From positions 199,501-263,500 of the forward strand of contig NZ_CP162129.1 of NCBI RefSeq assembly GCF_040834005.1: DNA of 64,000 nt, written 5' to 3'. Below the pieces are notes generated by a model. That model was not told where the DNA came from and did no database searches. It saw only the letters and a list, made by a program, of their open reading frames with translations. Positions 1 through 8,096 of this stretch are shown here, one piece after another. This DNA comes from Paenibacillus sp. PL2-23 (GTDB lineage: Bacteria; Bacillota; Bacilli; Paenibacillales; Paenibacillaceae). A program made the position numbers and the translations under genes. Numbering within the stretch: position 1 is the first letter of the stretch; every line of letters starts with the position of its first letter.

Positions 1-21
1 CCCGCCCTCGAACAAAAAGTT

Positions 22-48
22 AAAGTAGCCTATAGGCTACTTTTTTTT
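22..48 (+). terminator. Rho-independent terminator
   Basis: A perfect inverted repeat (AAAGTAGCC, then AGGCTACTTT) with a 3-base loop is followed by eight T on the + strand. It would end a + strand gene lying before the window. The same stem lies just after the stop of the minus-strand DUF3800 gene and may serve both directions. Confidence 0.75.
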
Positions 49-853
49 ATTGTGGTATGAATATGTGCTTATAGTTATCCTTGTTTGTGTATGGATGATA
101 AAGTAGCCCTTTCCAATCCCATTTCGGAAATTGATAGTAGCAAGAGTCCACAACATTTTTGAAGCTTCTATAGTATGAGAAATTTGATGTGGTACAAGAA
201 TAAATACCATAGTCTTTATTACATACTTTACAAGCAGTGCTTACATTATCTTGATAATCTGTCAATGAGCGAAGCGTAACACCAGACATAAAATCGGATA
301 AGCCGAGGATTGAATGTGTTTCAGGATTAATCCACTTAGGTTTTGAATGTCTTGGGTGTTGCCCAGTTTGATATCTGGAGACGCTAGCAATATATTGTCG
401 CAACGATTCTTGAGCTAGGGTGTCGGTATTACGGTCAATAAATAATTGAGCTCTGGAATTGGTTGACTTAAGAAATACGGATAATCGTTTAAACATTAAT
501 CCGTACAAATAATTCATGAATTTTGTTCTGTCTATCATCCCAGCACCATTAGTTTCATGTTTGTTACATATCACTTGGGATACGATGTAGTTAGGACCGT
601 GATTGTCGATACTACGAAGGAATTTACTAATAATTTTATCGTCTTTCTTTTGTGCTGATGAAAGTTTTTTCCACTCAAGTGGAGCTTTCATTCTCAACAC
701 TTTATATTTATAAGTATCAATAGTGTTTACAAGCGAATTTACATCTTGTTCCAAAACGAGCACAGAAGTTACTATATAGAAATGGGAAGATCCAGGTATC
801 CACGGTATGCCTTTATCTCCTGATTCTTCACAGAAAATATGCCAATTTGCCAT
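47..853 (-). CDS. DUF3800 domain protein
   Basis: A 268-residue protein of the DUF3800 family, whose members are small putative nuclease-like proteins often found in accessory or defence regions; the biochemical role is unproven. The N-terminal signature CEESGDKG at about residues 7-14 and the later FIDRNTD acidic motif are the usual conserved acidic positions. I place the start at 853 rather than the longer option at 886, because AAGGAG lies 8 bases upstream of ATG 853 and the upstream ATG has no ribosome binding site. The gene is AT-rich and stands alone, suggesting horizontal acquisition. Family assignment is fairly sure; function is not. Confidence 0.8.
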   Translation of the reverse strand: MANWHIFCEESGDKGIPWIPGSSHFYIVTSVLVLEQDVNSLVNTIDTYKYKVLRMKAPLEWKKLSSAQKKDDKIISKFLRSIDNHGPNYIVSQVICNKHETNGAGMIDRTKFMNYLYGLMFKRLSVFLKSTNSRAQLFIDRNTDTLAQESLRQYIASVSRYQTGQHPRHSKPKWINPETHSILGLSDFMSGVTLRSLTDYQDNVSTACKVCNKDYGIYSCTTSNFSYYRSFKNVVDSCYYQFPKWDWKGLLYHPYTNKDNYKHIFIPQ

Positions 854-1057
854 TAATATTCTCCTTAACATTTGCCTTTCTTTCAATTATAGTGTGTTAC
901 CAAAATCTAGGCAACAAATAAAGTAAGAGTATAGAACCAAGAATGCAAAACGCTTTACCACGGACTTGAACTGAACCGTATCATAAATGAACCGAATTTT
1001 ATAATAATTAACGCACCACTTTGAGTGTCTACCCATATTATGCGACCCCCAACTTCA

Positions 1058-1095
1058 ACAACTTCGCTGACAGTAGATGTCAGTGAAGTTGTTTT
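1058..1095 (+). terminator. Hairpin in the gap before the DJ-1 gene
   Basis: ACAACTTCGCTGACA and TGTCAGTGAAGTTGT form a 15-bp stem with a 5-base loop, followed by TTTA. The single odd pair is G-U on the + strand but C-A on the other, so it favours a + strand transcript. No + strand gene lies upstream, so it may be a relic terminator or a leader structure. The remaining gap (854-1171) shows no credible gene. Confidence 0.4.
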
Positions 1096-1171
1096 ATAAT
1101 GATGACAATCATGAATTACCGATGGATAGTTGGGATCACTTGATGAATCGTACAATAGGGAGAGATTGCAA

Positions 1172-1798
1172 ATGAAGAATACGGTATATCTTTATGTGTT
1201 TGACACAATGGCAGACTGGGAAATAGGTTACTTAACGGCCGAACTGAACTCGGGAAGGTATTATAAGAAGGGGCTGGCGCCCTCCAAAGTAGTTACTGTG
1301 GCAGTGGAGAAGACACCTGTAACGACAATGGGCGGATTGAAAATACAACCTGACATGAAGCTGGATGAGTGCAGCATGGAAAGCATAGATGCATTGATTT
1401 TACCCGGTGGAAATACATGGACAGAACCCATTCATCAGCCCATCTTAAAAACCGCTCAGAGGTGTTTAGAGGAGGGTATACTGGTTGCAGCGATTTGTGG
1501 CGCAACAATGGCACTTGCCCAGGCAGGATTGCTGAATGCACGCCCGCATACAAGCAATGATCTGGAATACCTTAAAATGATCTGTCCCACTTACACGGGT
1601 GAAGAGTATTACAGAATGGAGTCTGTTGTTACGGATGGAAATCTGATTACTGCATCTGGAATAGCTCCATTGGAGTTTTCTGTACATGTCCTGAAAGCTC
1701 TAGGCGTGTTTTCTTCACAAGCATTAGATGCTTGGTATAGTCTTAATAAGACTCAGGAATCCAAACATTTCTATGAGCTGATGAATGCCATTCAGTAA
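1172..1798 (+). CDS. DJ-1/PfpI family glutamine amidotransferase-like protein
   Basis: A 208-residue protein of the DJ-1/PfpI superfamily (class I glutamine amidotransferase-like fold). The nucleophile elbow AAICGATMALA at about residue 110 carries the conserved cysteine, and LILPGG with a following acidic region matches the family. Members include stress chaperones, glyoxalase-like enzymes and regulators' partners, so the exact reaction cannot be given. ATG 1172 is preferred over 1130 because GGGAGAG lies just upstream. The stop overlaps the first codons of the next gene, a WYL regulator, so the two are probably one transcript. Confidence 0.85.
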   Translation: MKNTVYLYVFDTMADWEIGYLTAELNSGRYYKKGLAPSKVVTVAVEKTPVTTMGGLKIQPDMKLDECSMESIDALILPGGNTWTEPIHQPILKTAQRCLEEGILVAAICGATMALAQAGLLNARPHTSNDLEYLKMICPTYTGEEYYRMESVVTDGNLITASGIAPLEFSVHVLKALGVFSSQALDAWYSLNKTQESKHFYELMNAIQ

Positions 1799-2795
1799 TC
1801 TTGAGAAAAGGAGGGGGCTTCCGATAGCGAAATGGGATAACATGCTTTCAATGCTTTGGATACTTAGAAGCGGAAGGAAGCTCACCGCCACACAGATCGC
1901 GGATAGCTTGGAGATCAGCGTTCGCACCGTGTACCGATATATCGACGCATTATGCGCCAGCGGTGTGCCGGTCGTTGCGGAATCGGGCCATGACGGAGGC
2001 ATTCGTATTCTGGAAAGCTTCAAGGAGACGCCATTGTTCTTCAACTCTGTAGAGGTGAAGGCGCTTGTGGATGCGTTTAAATTTGCGCAAGGCGCTGGGT
2101 ATCCATATACAGAGGAGCTGGAAAGCGCGTTGAAGAAGGTAGAGAATGGGCTGCGCGAAGAGCAGCGCCACGAGCTGTTTCTTGGGTCAAATGGCTTGGA
2201 TGTGATTGCTCCGTCACGTCTACCTTCCGTCGTGCCGGTGTTACGAGACCTAGAGCAGGCGGTGAAGGACGGATTGACGGTTCGCATCACCTATCGCAAC
2301 GCGAATACGGAGCAGGACGACGGACGAGAAGTTGATCCGTACGGGCTGGCTTACGACCGCAACGAATGGTACGTTGTCGGGTTCTGCCATCGTTCACAGG
2401 CGGCGCGGACGTTCCGCGTGGACCGCATCGCGTGGCTGGAGCTGACTGAAGCACGGTTCGAAAAGCCGGAGCGTTTCTCCGCGTCCGTCTATTTCCGTGA
2501 CCAGTCCGAACGAGAACGGGAGGCAGATGGACCACTTACGCTCATCCGCATCGAGGGAGATCCCGACACGCTTAACGCGGTTTGCCGCCACTGGCATATG
2601 CGCCACTATTTGACGGAACGGACCGATCGGGAGGCGCGGTTTCTGCTCGACGTCTCGACGATGAACAAGTACCTTCCGATGTATCTCATGACGTTCGGCA
2701 CAGCCATTCGCATTCGGGAGCCGCTGGAGCTGAAGCGTCAAATTCAGGAATTGGCCTATGGTATCGCCCAACATTACGACGAAGATTCCGATTGA
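1785..2795 (+). CDS. YafY-type HTH/WYL-domain transcriptional regulator
   Basis: A DeoR/YafY-like regulator: an N-terminal winged helix (ATQIADSLEISVRTVYRYID, about residues 35-54) followed by a WYL ligand-sensing domain (about residues 145-235, with ITYRN and the Tyr-Val-Val-Gly-Phe strand) and the C-terminal WCX extension. It likely controls its own operon with the DJ-1 gene. The start is uncertain. ATG 1785 overlaps the upstream gene by 14 bases but has no good ribosome site. A perfect AGGAGG (1809-1814) lies 9 bases before ATA 1824, which would give the family-typical N-terminus; ATG 1842 comes later. The 1785 start is kept as the longest ATG. Confidence 0.85.
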   Translation: MPFSNLEKRRGLPIAKWDNMLSMLWILRSGRKLTATQIADSLEISVRTVYRYIDALCASGVPVVAESGHDGGIRILESFKETPLFFNSVEVKALVDAFKFAQGAGYPYTEELESALKKVENGLREEQRHELFLGSNGLDVIAPSRLPSVVPVLRDLEQAVKDGLTVRITYRNANTEQDDGREVDPYGLAYDRNEWYVVGFCHRSQAARTFRVDRIAWLELTEARFEKPERFSASVYFRDQSEREREADGPLTLIRIEGDPDTLNAVCRHWHMRHYLTERTDREARFLLDVSTMNKYLPMYLMTFGTAIRIREPLELKRQIQELAYGIAQHYDEDSD

Positions 2796-2834
2796 GCTTC
2801 ACTGACAGCGCCAAGGTATCACTTTCAACTTTGT

Positions 2835-2854
2835 TGTATATACTTGTGTATACA
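2835..2854 (+). promoter_or_regulatory. Palindromic operator before mazEF
   Basis: TGTATA and TATACA are separated by 8 bases in a nearly symmetric 20-base site, about 57 bases before the mazE start. MazE-type antitoxins usually bind palindromes in their own promoter, so this is the likely autoregulatory site. A TAAAAT box at 2872-2877 may be the -10 element. Confidence 0.5.
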
Positions 2855-2911
2855 TGTCATTGGGGGTGTGATAAAATGAGCGAAAGGAACCGAAAAGAGG
2901 GAGGACTCTTC

Positions 2912-3151
2912 ATGTCGACTACTGTACAGAAGTGGGGCAACAGTCTAGGCATTCGTATTCCCAGCCAGATAGCCGAAAGGATTGCGGTCACCCAAGGGTC
3001 GGAAGTTGACTTGGTTGTGGGTGATGATCATTCGCTCATCGTCATACCCAAGAAGAAAAAGCCGACATTAGAAGAATTGTTGGCCCAATGCAAGCCGGAA
3101 AATCGCCACGACGAAATGGATTTCGGTGTAGAAGGGAAGGAATTGCTTTAG
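2912..3151 (+). CDS. mazE: MazE/AbrB-like antitoxin
   Basis: A 79-residue antitoxin with an N-terminal swapped-hairpin AbrB/MazE DNA-binding domain (VQKWGNSLGIRIP, residues 5-17) and an acidic C-terminal tail (ENRHDEMDFGVEGKELL) of the kind that wraps round MazF. It would neutralise the toxin and repress the operon. The start at 2912 follows AGAGGGAGG. A longer reading from 2582 lies inside the upstream regulator and is not credible. It is separated from the toxin gene by one base. Confidence 0.9.
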   Translation: MSTTVQKWGNSLGIRIPSQIAERIAVTQGSEVDLVVGDDHSLIVIPKKKKPTLEELLAQCKPENRHDEMDFGVEGKELL

Positions 3152-3152
3152 A

Positions 3153-3422
3153 ATGAGTGCAGACCGAGGAGATCTAGTATGGATAAACTTTAATCCCCAA
3201 GCAGGTCAAGAACAAGCCGGGAGAAGGTCTGCGATCGTACTGTCGCCAAAAGCATTTAATGAAACGACGGGTTTTGTTTCGGTTTGCCCAATCACTCATA
3301 CAGTCCGAGGCTGGGGGTATGAAGTGCTGCTCCCGAGTGGTTTGGTGTTTAACGGGGTCATTTTAACCGATCAGATAAAAAATCTGGATTGGCGGGCTGG
3401 GCGAATGGATATCGTCGGATAA
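3153..3422 (+). CDS. mazF: MazF/PemK-family toxin, prematurely terminated
   Basis: An mRNA-interferase-type toxin of 89 residues. The PemK/MazF core is visible: DRGDLVWINFNPQAGQEQAG at the N-terminus, RRSAIVLS, CPITHT and LTDQIKNLDWRAGRM. Family members usually run to about 105-115 residues and end in an amphipathic helix. Here a TAA (3420-3422) cuts the frame exactly before that helix, and the same frame continues with helix-coding sequence to 3476. The toxin is therefore probably attenuated or dead, although the antitoxin is intact. A sequencing error at one base is an alternative. Confidence 0.8.
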   Translation: MSADRGDLVWINFNPQAGQEQAGRRSAIVLSPKAFNETTGFVSVCPITHTVRGWGYEVLLPSGLVFNGVILTDQIKNLDWRAGRMDIVG

Positions 3423-3476
3423 GCCCCGAATGAAGTCGTCAATGAGTGTTTAGACAAAATACACACATTTTTGTAG
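3423..3476 (+). other. Remnant of the MazF C-terminal helix
   Basis: Reading on in frame after the mazF stop gives APNEVVNECLDKIHTFL and then TAG. This matches the EVV..CL.KI..LL pattern of MazF C-terminal helices, so the TAA at 3420 looks like a recent nonsense change. Confidence 0.65.
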
Positions 3477-3776
3477 CGAGTCTCTTTTTAGGAGCTGGCT
3501 TTTTTACCACAATAGAATTTATAAGTTTTCGAGCATTCGAAACGGAAATTCTATTTGGCGATAAATCCTACATCTAAACGCGGTCGCTCATCTCTGAAAG
3601 GCCTCGATAGAGGATTTCTCATTCCAAGCCTACATGTTGTGTAAGATGTTCGACTTGGCTTCCGTAATCAACTACTGCCTCTGGCTTAGCGATCACAAGT
3701 AACCGCAAATTTTTTAGGTGAGGGCCTTGGTTTGCAGAAAGCAAAGACCCCCTCCGGTGGCTGGGGGAAGGGGCGG
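3477..3776. other. Non-coding gap
   Basis: About 300 bases between mazF and the convergent MarR gene. I see no convincing ORF. A short hairpin (TTTGC, AGAAA loop, GCAAA, around 3731-3745) and a C5/G5 pair (about 3748-3770) near the end of the MarR gene could help terminate the minus-strand transcript, but neither has a clean T tract. Confidence 0.35.
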
Positions 3777-4247
3777 TCAAGCGGATGGATCTTCATATGA
3801 TGATGAAGGTCCTGTTTTTGTTTTTTCTGCCAGTCTAGTAATTGACTCCACGTCTTGGTCGGCTAGTTGTTCTAGAAAATGCTTCCGTATTGCCTTTGCA
3901 ACAATGGGATGAGCTTCATCCAAAGCTGTGTTTCCGGCAGATGTAATGATGACTTCAACTCCACGATCTGTGTCTAGTGGTTTCCTCAAAACAAGTCCCC
4001 GTTTTTCCATGCGTGTTAGATGATGTGACAATCGGCTCTTATCCCAGTCCATCGAGTCTGCTAATTCCTGTTGGCGAAGCTTGCCGTTACCAAACTGGAC
4101 TAACCGGTCTAAAATTCCAAAGTCACCCTCAGATAGTCCGGTGTGTTCGGACATGTCCTTTACAACACGACCAAAGATTCTTTTGAAGGAACCTTTCCAC
4201 ATATCCCATAGTTGCATTTCCTGTTCGTTCAGTTCGTTCTTGTCCAT
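3777..4247 (-). CDS. MarR-family transcriptional regulator
   Basis: A 156-residue winged-helix dimer-type regulator. The MarR core is clear: LRQQELADSMDWDKSRLSHH (helix-turn-helix, about residues 57-76), the wing MEKRGLVLRKPLDTDRG (about 79-95) and flanking dimerisation helices. DWDKSRLSHHLTRM is typical of regulators controlling oxidoreductases. It is divergent from an aldo/keto reductase gene, and two GTTGA-N4-TCAAC palindromes lie between them. It therefore probably represses itself and the reductase and is released by a reactive small molecule. Confidence 0.88.
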   Translation of the reverse strand: MDKNELNEQEMQLWDMWKGSFKRIFGRVVKDMSEHTGLSEGDFGILDRLVQFGNGKLRQQELADSMDWDKSRLSHHLTRMEKRGLVLRKPLDTDRGVEVIITSAGNTALDEAHPIVAKAIRKHFLEQLADQDVESITRLAEKTKTGPSSSYEDPSA

Positions 4248-4264
4248 ACGCCCATTTTAACATT

Positions 4265-4317
4265 GTTGACACGTCAACCACAAGGTGTTAGAGTGGGTTT
4301 AGGTTGATGCGTCAACC
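4265..4317. promoter_or_regulatory. Paired MarR-type operators
   Basis: Two copies of a 14-base palindrome, GTTGACACGTCAAC (4265-4278) and GTTGATGCGTCAAC (within 4302-4317), lie 38 bases apart centre to centre between the divergent MarR and aldo/keto reductase genes. Their shared pattern GTTGANRCGTCAAC and position make them the likely binding sites of the neighbouring MarR protein. Confidence 0.7.
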
Positions 4318-4391
4318 AAGATAATCAGTAGGCCCTGCACTGATGCTGCAAGGAAATGTCTTACTAATTTAATGAAGGAGTGTGTCATGGA

Positions 4392-5363
4392 ATGGAATAT
4401 GTGAAACTTGGGCGTTCCGGTTTGGATGTCTCGGAAATATGCCTTGGCTGCATGAGTTTTGGAGTACCTGAACGAGGCAACGCCCCATGGTCTCTGAATG
4501 AGGAGCAAAGCAGACCGATTATTAAAAGGGCACTTGAATTGGGAATTAATTTTTTTAGTACCGCCAACATGTATTCCGACGGAACAAGCGAAGAAATTGT
4601 CGGGCAAGCATTAAAGGACTTTGCTCGTCGTGACGAAGTCGTCATTGCCACCAAGGTATTCGTTCCGATGCGCCAAGGCCCAAATGCAATGGGGCTTTCT
4701 CGTAAAGCGATCATGACCGAAATTGATAAAAGTCTAAGTCGGCTCGGAACGGACTACATTGATTTGTACCAGATTCATCGTTGGGATCCTCATACGCCGG
4801 TCGAAGAGACAATGGAGGCCCTTCACGATTTAGTGAAAGCGGGGAAGATCAGATACATCGGAGCATCTTCCATGTTAGCATGGCAGTTCGCAAAAGCTCA
4901 GCATGTTGCGGTGAGCAATGGTTGGACACGGTTCGTTTCCATGGAAAATAGACTTAACTTACTCTATCGGGAAGAAGAAAGAGAAATGCTCCCCCTTTGC
5001 AAAGATGAGGGAGTTGGTGTCACGCCATACCTGCCTTTGGCTGCAGGACGGCTAACCCGAGAGTGGAATGAGCAGACCTTACGTTCCGAGAAGGACCATA
5101 TAGCTAAGGCATTATTTGAAAAAACGGAAGAGGTTGATCGTAAAATTGCGGGAAGAGTTGCGGAGGTTGCCGCTAATCGAGGAGTTTCACGCGCAGAAAT
5201 TGCACTGGCATGGTTGTTACAAAAAGAGGAGGTCACAGCACCGATTATCGGTTCGACCAGAATCAGCCATCTAGAGGATGCCGTGTCGGCGTTATCGGTC
5301 AAATTGACAGCGGAGGAAATCGTGAGCTTAGAAGAGCTTTATGTACCGCACCCGCTCGTTTGA
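4392..5363 (+). CDS. Aldo/keto reductase
   Basis: A 323-residue NADPH-dependent aldo/keto reductase with a TIM-barrel fold. The signature residues are present: MYSDGTSEEIVG with the catalytic Tyr, IATKV with the Lys, YIDLYQIHRWD with the His, and the C-terminal cofactor region PIIGSTR. It resembles the YajO/Tas type that reduces aldehydes or ketones. ATG 4392 gives the usual MEYVKLGRSG start and follows AAGGAG by 11 bases; GTG 4380 falls on the ribosome site itself. Probable control is by the divergent MarR protein. Confidence 0.9.
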   Translation: MEYVKLGRSGLDVSEICLGCMSFGVPERGNAPWSLNEEQSRPIIKRALELGINFFSTANMYSDGTSEEIVGQALKDFARRDEVVIATKVFVPMRQGPNAMGLSRKAIMTEIDKSLSRLGTDYIDLYQIHRWDPHTPVEETMEALHDLVKAGKIRYIGASSMLAWQFAKAQHVAVSNGWTRFVSMENRLNLLYREEEREMLPLCKDEGVGVTPYLPLAAGRLTREWNEQTLRSEKDHIAKALFEKTEEVDRKIAGRVAEVAANRGVSRAEIALAWLLQKEEVTAPIIGSTRISHLEDAVSALSVKLTAEEIVSLEELYVPHPLV

Positions 5364-5512
5364 AATCGGTGTGATCCCAACCTGCGCGGAGAACCGTATC
5401 ATAAATGACGAAATTGTCGAGTAGGATGCTTTTAGAAAAGCTTTTTGAAGGGTATAACGACTAACATTCAAGTTAAAGCTATTAACACTTTGAAAAATAG
5501 AGGTGTTCATGC

Positions 5513-5611
5513 ATGAATGTTGTTTGCCCTTCATGTAAGAGAGAAGTGAAAATTAAAAAGAATGGTAATGGACGATGTGTTTGCGGGGCTAATATAAAAG
5601 TGTTGAGCTAG
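5513..5611 (+). CDS. 32-residue zinc-ribbon microprotein
   Basis: An ORF of 33 codons beginning at ATG 5513, 7 bases after GAGGTG. The product has cysteines at 5, 8, 22 and 24 in CPSC and CVCG knuckles joined by a Lys/Gly-rich hairpin, which is a minimal zinc-ribbon layout. Such small ribbons can bind nucleic acid or a partner protein. It lies upstream of the Fic gene in the same direction and in the same AT-rich segment, with a hairpin between. The start, ribosome site and four-cysteine pattern make a chance ORF unlikely, but there is no functional evidence. Confidence 0.6.
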   Translation: MNVVCPSCKREVKIKKNGNGRCVCGANIKVLS

Positions 5612-5632
5612 CCTAGAGAGAACAAAATAGAT

Positions 5633-5668
5633 TCTATGTTTAAAAATGCATGATTTTTTTAACATAGA
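5633..5668. terminator. AT-rich hairpin between microprotein and Fic gene
   Basis: TCTATGTT and AACATAGA arms enclose A- and T-runs, giving a nearly perfect stem of about 14 bp around TGCATGA. It could terminate the microprotein transcript or act as an operator before the Fic gene, whose start is 62 bases downstream. Confidence 0.4.
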
Positions 5669-5729
5669 TATGGACATCATCAGTTTAATGTGCAAAAATC
5701 TTGTTAAATGTTAAATTGGTGGTGATCAC

Positions 5730-6968
5730 ATGAGACACCTGTATAAAATATTCCATGAAAGTAGTGCTAGCGAATTTAATAGGGTGTATGAAGAGAGATT
5801 TAACTTTTATTCAACCATGAGGCTTGGCTTACATATTAAACCTATGGACCAGACCAATTTTTATGAATTATATTATGTTCCCACAAACAGAATGCTAAAA
5901 ATGATCACCGAGCTTTATAGCATTTCAATGGATTTTGAAACGACCTTTAAGACACTTCCAAATGTAGCACAAAAACAATTTATTATTGAATGTATTTCGG
6001 AGGAGTTGTATAACACAAACGAATTAGAAGGAATAAGAAGTAATAGAGAGGAGATCGTTAGAAGCACCAAGGATGTTCTATTTAACAGGAAATCAAAAAA
6101 AAGATTCGAGAGTATGATTAAATCATATTTCCGACTACTTGATCATTTTGAGTATCCGAAAACATCAAAGGATATTAGATCAATATATGATGATATTACA
6201 CAAGGGGAAATTGACTCGCAAGAGCTTCCCGACGGAGAAATTTTCAGAAAGGATATCACATATATTTTAAAGAAATCAGGAAGCGGAAAAGTCATACATC
6301 AGGGAATTACACCAGAATCAGAGATCATTGCACTAACAGAAAAATTGTTGGATTTTATGAATAATGACAATGTTGAAATACCCCATATCATCAAAGTGGC
6401 AGTAGGACATTATTACTTCGGATTTATTCATCCATTCTATGATGGGAATGGGAGAACATCTAGATTTATTAGCAGTATGTATTTGGCAAGAATTTTGGGC
6501 AATATATCCACCTTGTCTTTATCAAGAGGTTGTAACAAATATAAAACGAAATACCTTGAGGCTTTTGAAATTTCCAATAGTATTAGAAGTAGAGGGGAAA
6601 TGAACTGCTTTATTGATATCTTTTTAGAAATAGTAATAGAGGCTCTTAAGCAGATGAACGCTGAATTGAAAGAAAAGAACCATTTGTTAAATATGGCGCT
6701 TAGAAAAATAGACGGCGATCCTCAGTTAGGTGAAATGCCAAAGGGCCACAGAGAAATGATGTTCGTCTTGGCACAAAATCATTTCTTTGATTCTAGTAGT
6801 GGATTAACAATAGGGGATCTGTCGGAAATCTTGGAAAAATCAGCAGCAACAATCAGAAAAATTGTTAAGGATCTGCTCGAGATGTCGCTGGTAGAACAAA
6901 AAGGAGAAAGACCAGCATATCTCTGCGTTAGGAGAAAATACTTTGAAGAAGCAAGGCATGTTGAATGA
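5730..6968 (+). CDS. Fic-family protein (self-inhibited, class II type) with C-terminal winged helix
   Basis: A 412-residue Fic protein. The catalytic motif HPFYDGNGRTSR begins at His234, with all residues required for NMP transfer (usually AMPylation of a protein hydroxyl). An inhibitory-helix motif TNELEG at residues 96-101 fits the [S/T]xxxE[G/N] consensus and lies before the Fic core, as in class II Fic proteins, where the Glu blocks productive ATP binding. The C-terminus (about 340-405) looks like a winged helix-turn-helix (IGDLSEILEKSAATIRKIVK). Start ATG 5730 follows GGTGGTG. Base composition is much more AT-rich than its neighbours, suggesting transfer. The target is unknown. Confidence 0.9.
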   Translation: MRHLYKIFHESSASEFNRVYEERFNFYSTMRLGLHIKPMDQTNFYELYYVPTNRMLKMITELYSISMDFETTFKTLPNVAQKQFIIECISEELYNTNELEGIRSNREEIVRSTKDVLFNRKSKKRFESMIKSYFRLLDHFEYPKTSKDIRSIYDDITQGEIDSQELPDGEIFRKDITYILKKSGSGKVIHQGITPESEIIALTEKLLDFMNNDNVEIPHIIKVAVGHYYFGFIHPFYDGNGRTSRFISSMYLARILGNISTLSLSRGCNKYKTKYLEAFEISNSIRSRGEMNCFIDIFLEIVIEALKQMNAELKEKNHLLNMALRKIDGDPQLGEMPKGHREMMFVLAQNHFFDSSSGLTIGDLSEILEKSAATIRKIVKDLLEMSLVEQKGERPAYLCVRRKYFEEARHVE

Positions 6969-7074
6969 GGGATGTCGCTTCTTATTATAATCCGTACCCG
7001 TCATAACGGTGCATGAGATGTCGGATGCACAGCGCGAAATCTTGATATTCTGTACCTGAAGGGAGGTCGTTAAA

Positions 7075-7953
7075 GTGAGTGGGCTGGCGAATCTGAATCG
7101 AGCATTGGAGTATATTGAAGAGAATCTTGCCGGGGATATGGATGTGAGGGAGGCAGCCAGGTTTGCTTGCTGTTCGGAGTACCATTTCTCAAGAATGTTC
7201 TCGTTTCTTGCAGGCATCACGTTGTCGGAATACATCCGTCGAAGACGACTAACGTTAGCGGCGTTCGAGCTTCAAGCGGGAAATGGGCGAATTCTGGATA
7301 TCGCGGTGAAATACGGCTATAGCTCGGCTGACGCGTTCTCGAGAGCCTTTCAAGGTTTGCACGGATTCGCGCCCTCTTCGGTAAAATCCCAGACCGGGTC
7401 TATTAAAGCCTACCCTCGAATGACCTTTCAATTAACCGTTCAGGGAGGAAGCGCGATGAACTATCGTATTGTAGAGAAGGGACCCTTTCGGATCGTGGGG
7501 ATCACAAGAAGGGTACCCATCCAGTTTCAAGGGGTGAATGCGGAAATTGAATCCATGGCTAAGAGCTTAACACCGGAGGACATTGCGAAGCTGAAAGCAC
7601 TTTCGGATACGGAACCACGGGGTATGATTCAGGCTTCGGTGAATTTCTCGGAGGAACGCATGGAGGAAAAGGGCTCCGTAGATCACTATATCGGGGTAGC
7701 GACGACAAGCGGGGAATGCCCCGAGCGGTTTGCGAAGTTGGAGGTTTCGGAAGCGACCTGGGCGGTCTTCGAAGCGGTCGGTCCCTTTCCGGAGACGCTG
7801 CAGAACGTCTGGGGACGCATCTACTCGGAATGGTTCCCCTCCGCGAGTTACGAGCTGGCCAGTGGGCCGGAAATGCTGTGGCATGAGAGCAAGGAGTTCT
7901 CTTCGTCTTCTTTCCGAAGCGAAATTTGGATACCTGTAGCTGTGGCTAAGTAA
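7075..7953 (+). CDS. AraC-family regulator with GyrI-like effector domain
   Basis: A 292-residue regulator. Residues 5-105 form an AraC/XylS DNA-binding domain with two helix-turn-helices ([20 protein letters not shown] and [20 protein letters not shown]). Residues 130-290 form a GyrI/SOUL-like small-molecule-binding domain ([17 protein letters not shown], then the late EIWIPV strand). This layout matches the Rob/BmrR-like multidrug-sensing group. The start is GTG 7075, preceded by GGGAGGT. No obvious target gene is adjacent; it may be autoregulated. Confidence 0.88.
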   Translation: MSGLANLNRALEYIEENLAGDMDVREAARFACCSEYHFSRMFSFLAGITLSEYIRRRRLTLAAFELQAGNGRILDIAVKYGYSSADAFSRAFQGLHGFAPSSVKSQTGSIKAYPRMTFQLTVQGGSAMNYRIVEKGPFRIVGITRRVPIQFQGVNAEIESMAKSLTPEDIAKLKALSDTEPRGMIQASVNFSEERMEEKGSVDHYIGVATTSGECPERFAKLEVSEATWAVFEAVGPFPETLQNVWGRIYSEWFPSASYELASGPEMLWHESKEFSSSSFRSEIWIPVAVAK

Positions 7954-8096
7954 TCAAAAAAAGGCTGACTAGTATTCAATAATCCGCCTGTATTCTGGTT
8001 GCATAGCGATCCGGAATACTCAACCGCTCAAACAAGAACCGTTTTGTGGGCGAATTCATACATTGGTTTTGTATAAACCTATATGGAGGGATTTCA

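Noticed and set aside
955..1155. Minus-strand ORF of 66 codons
   Set aside because: No ribosome site, crosses the 1058-1095 hairpin and overlaps the DJ-1 gene region; the composition does not look like coding sequence.
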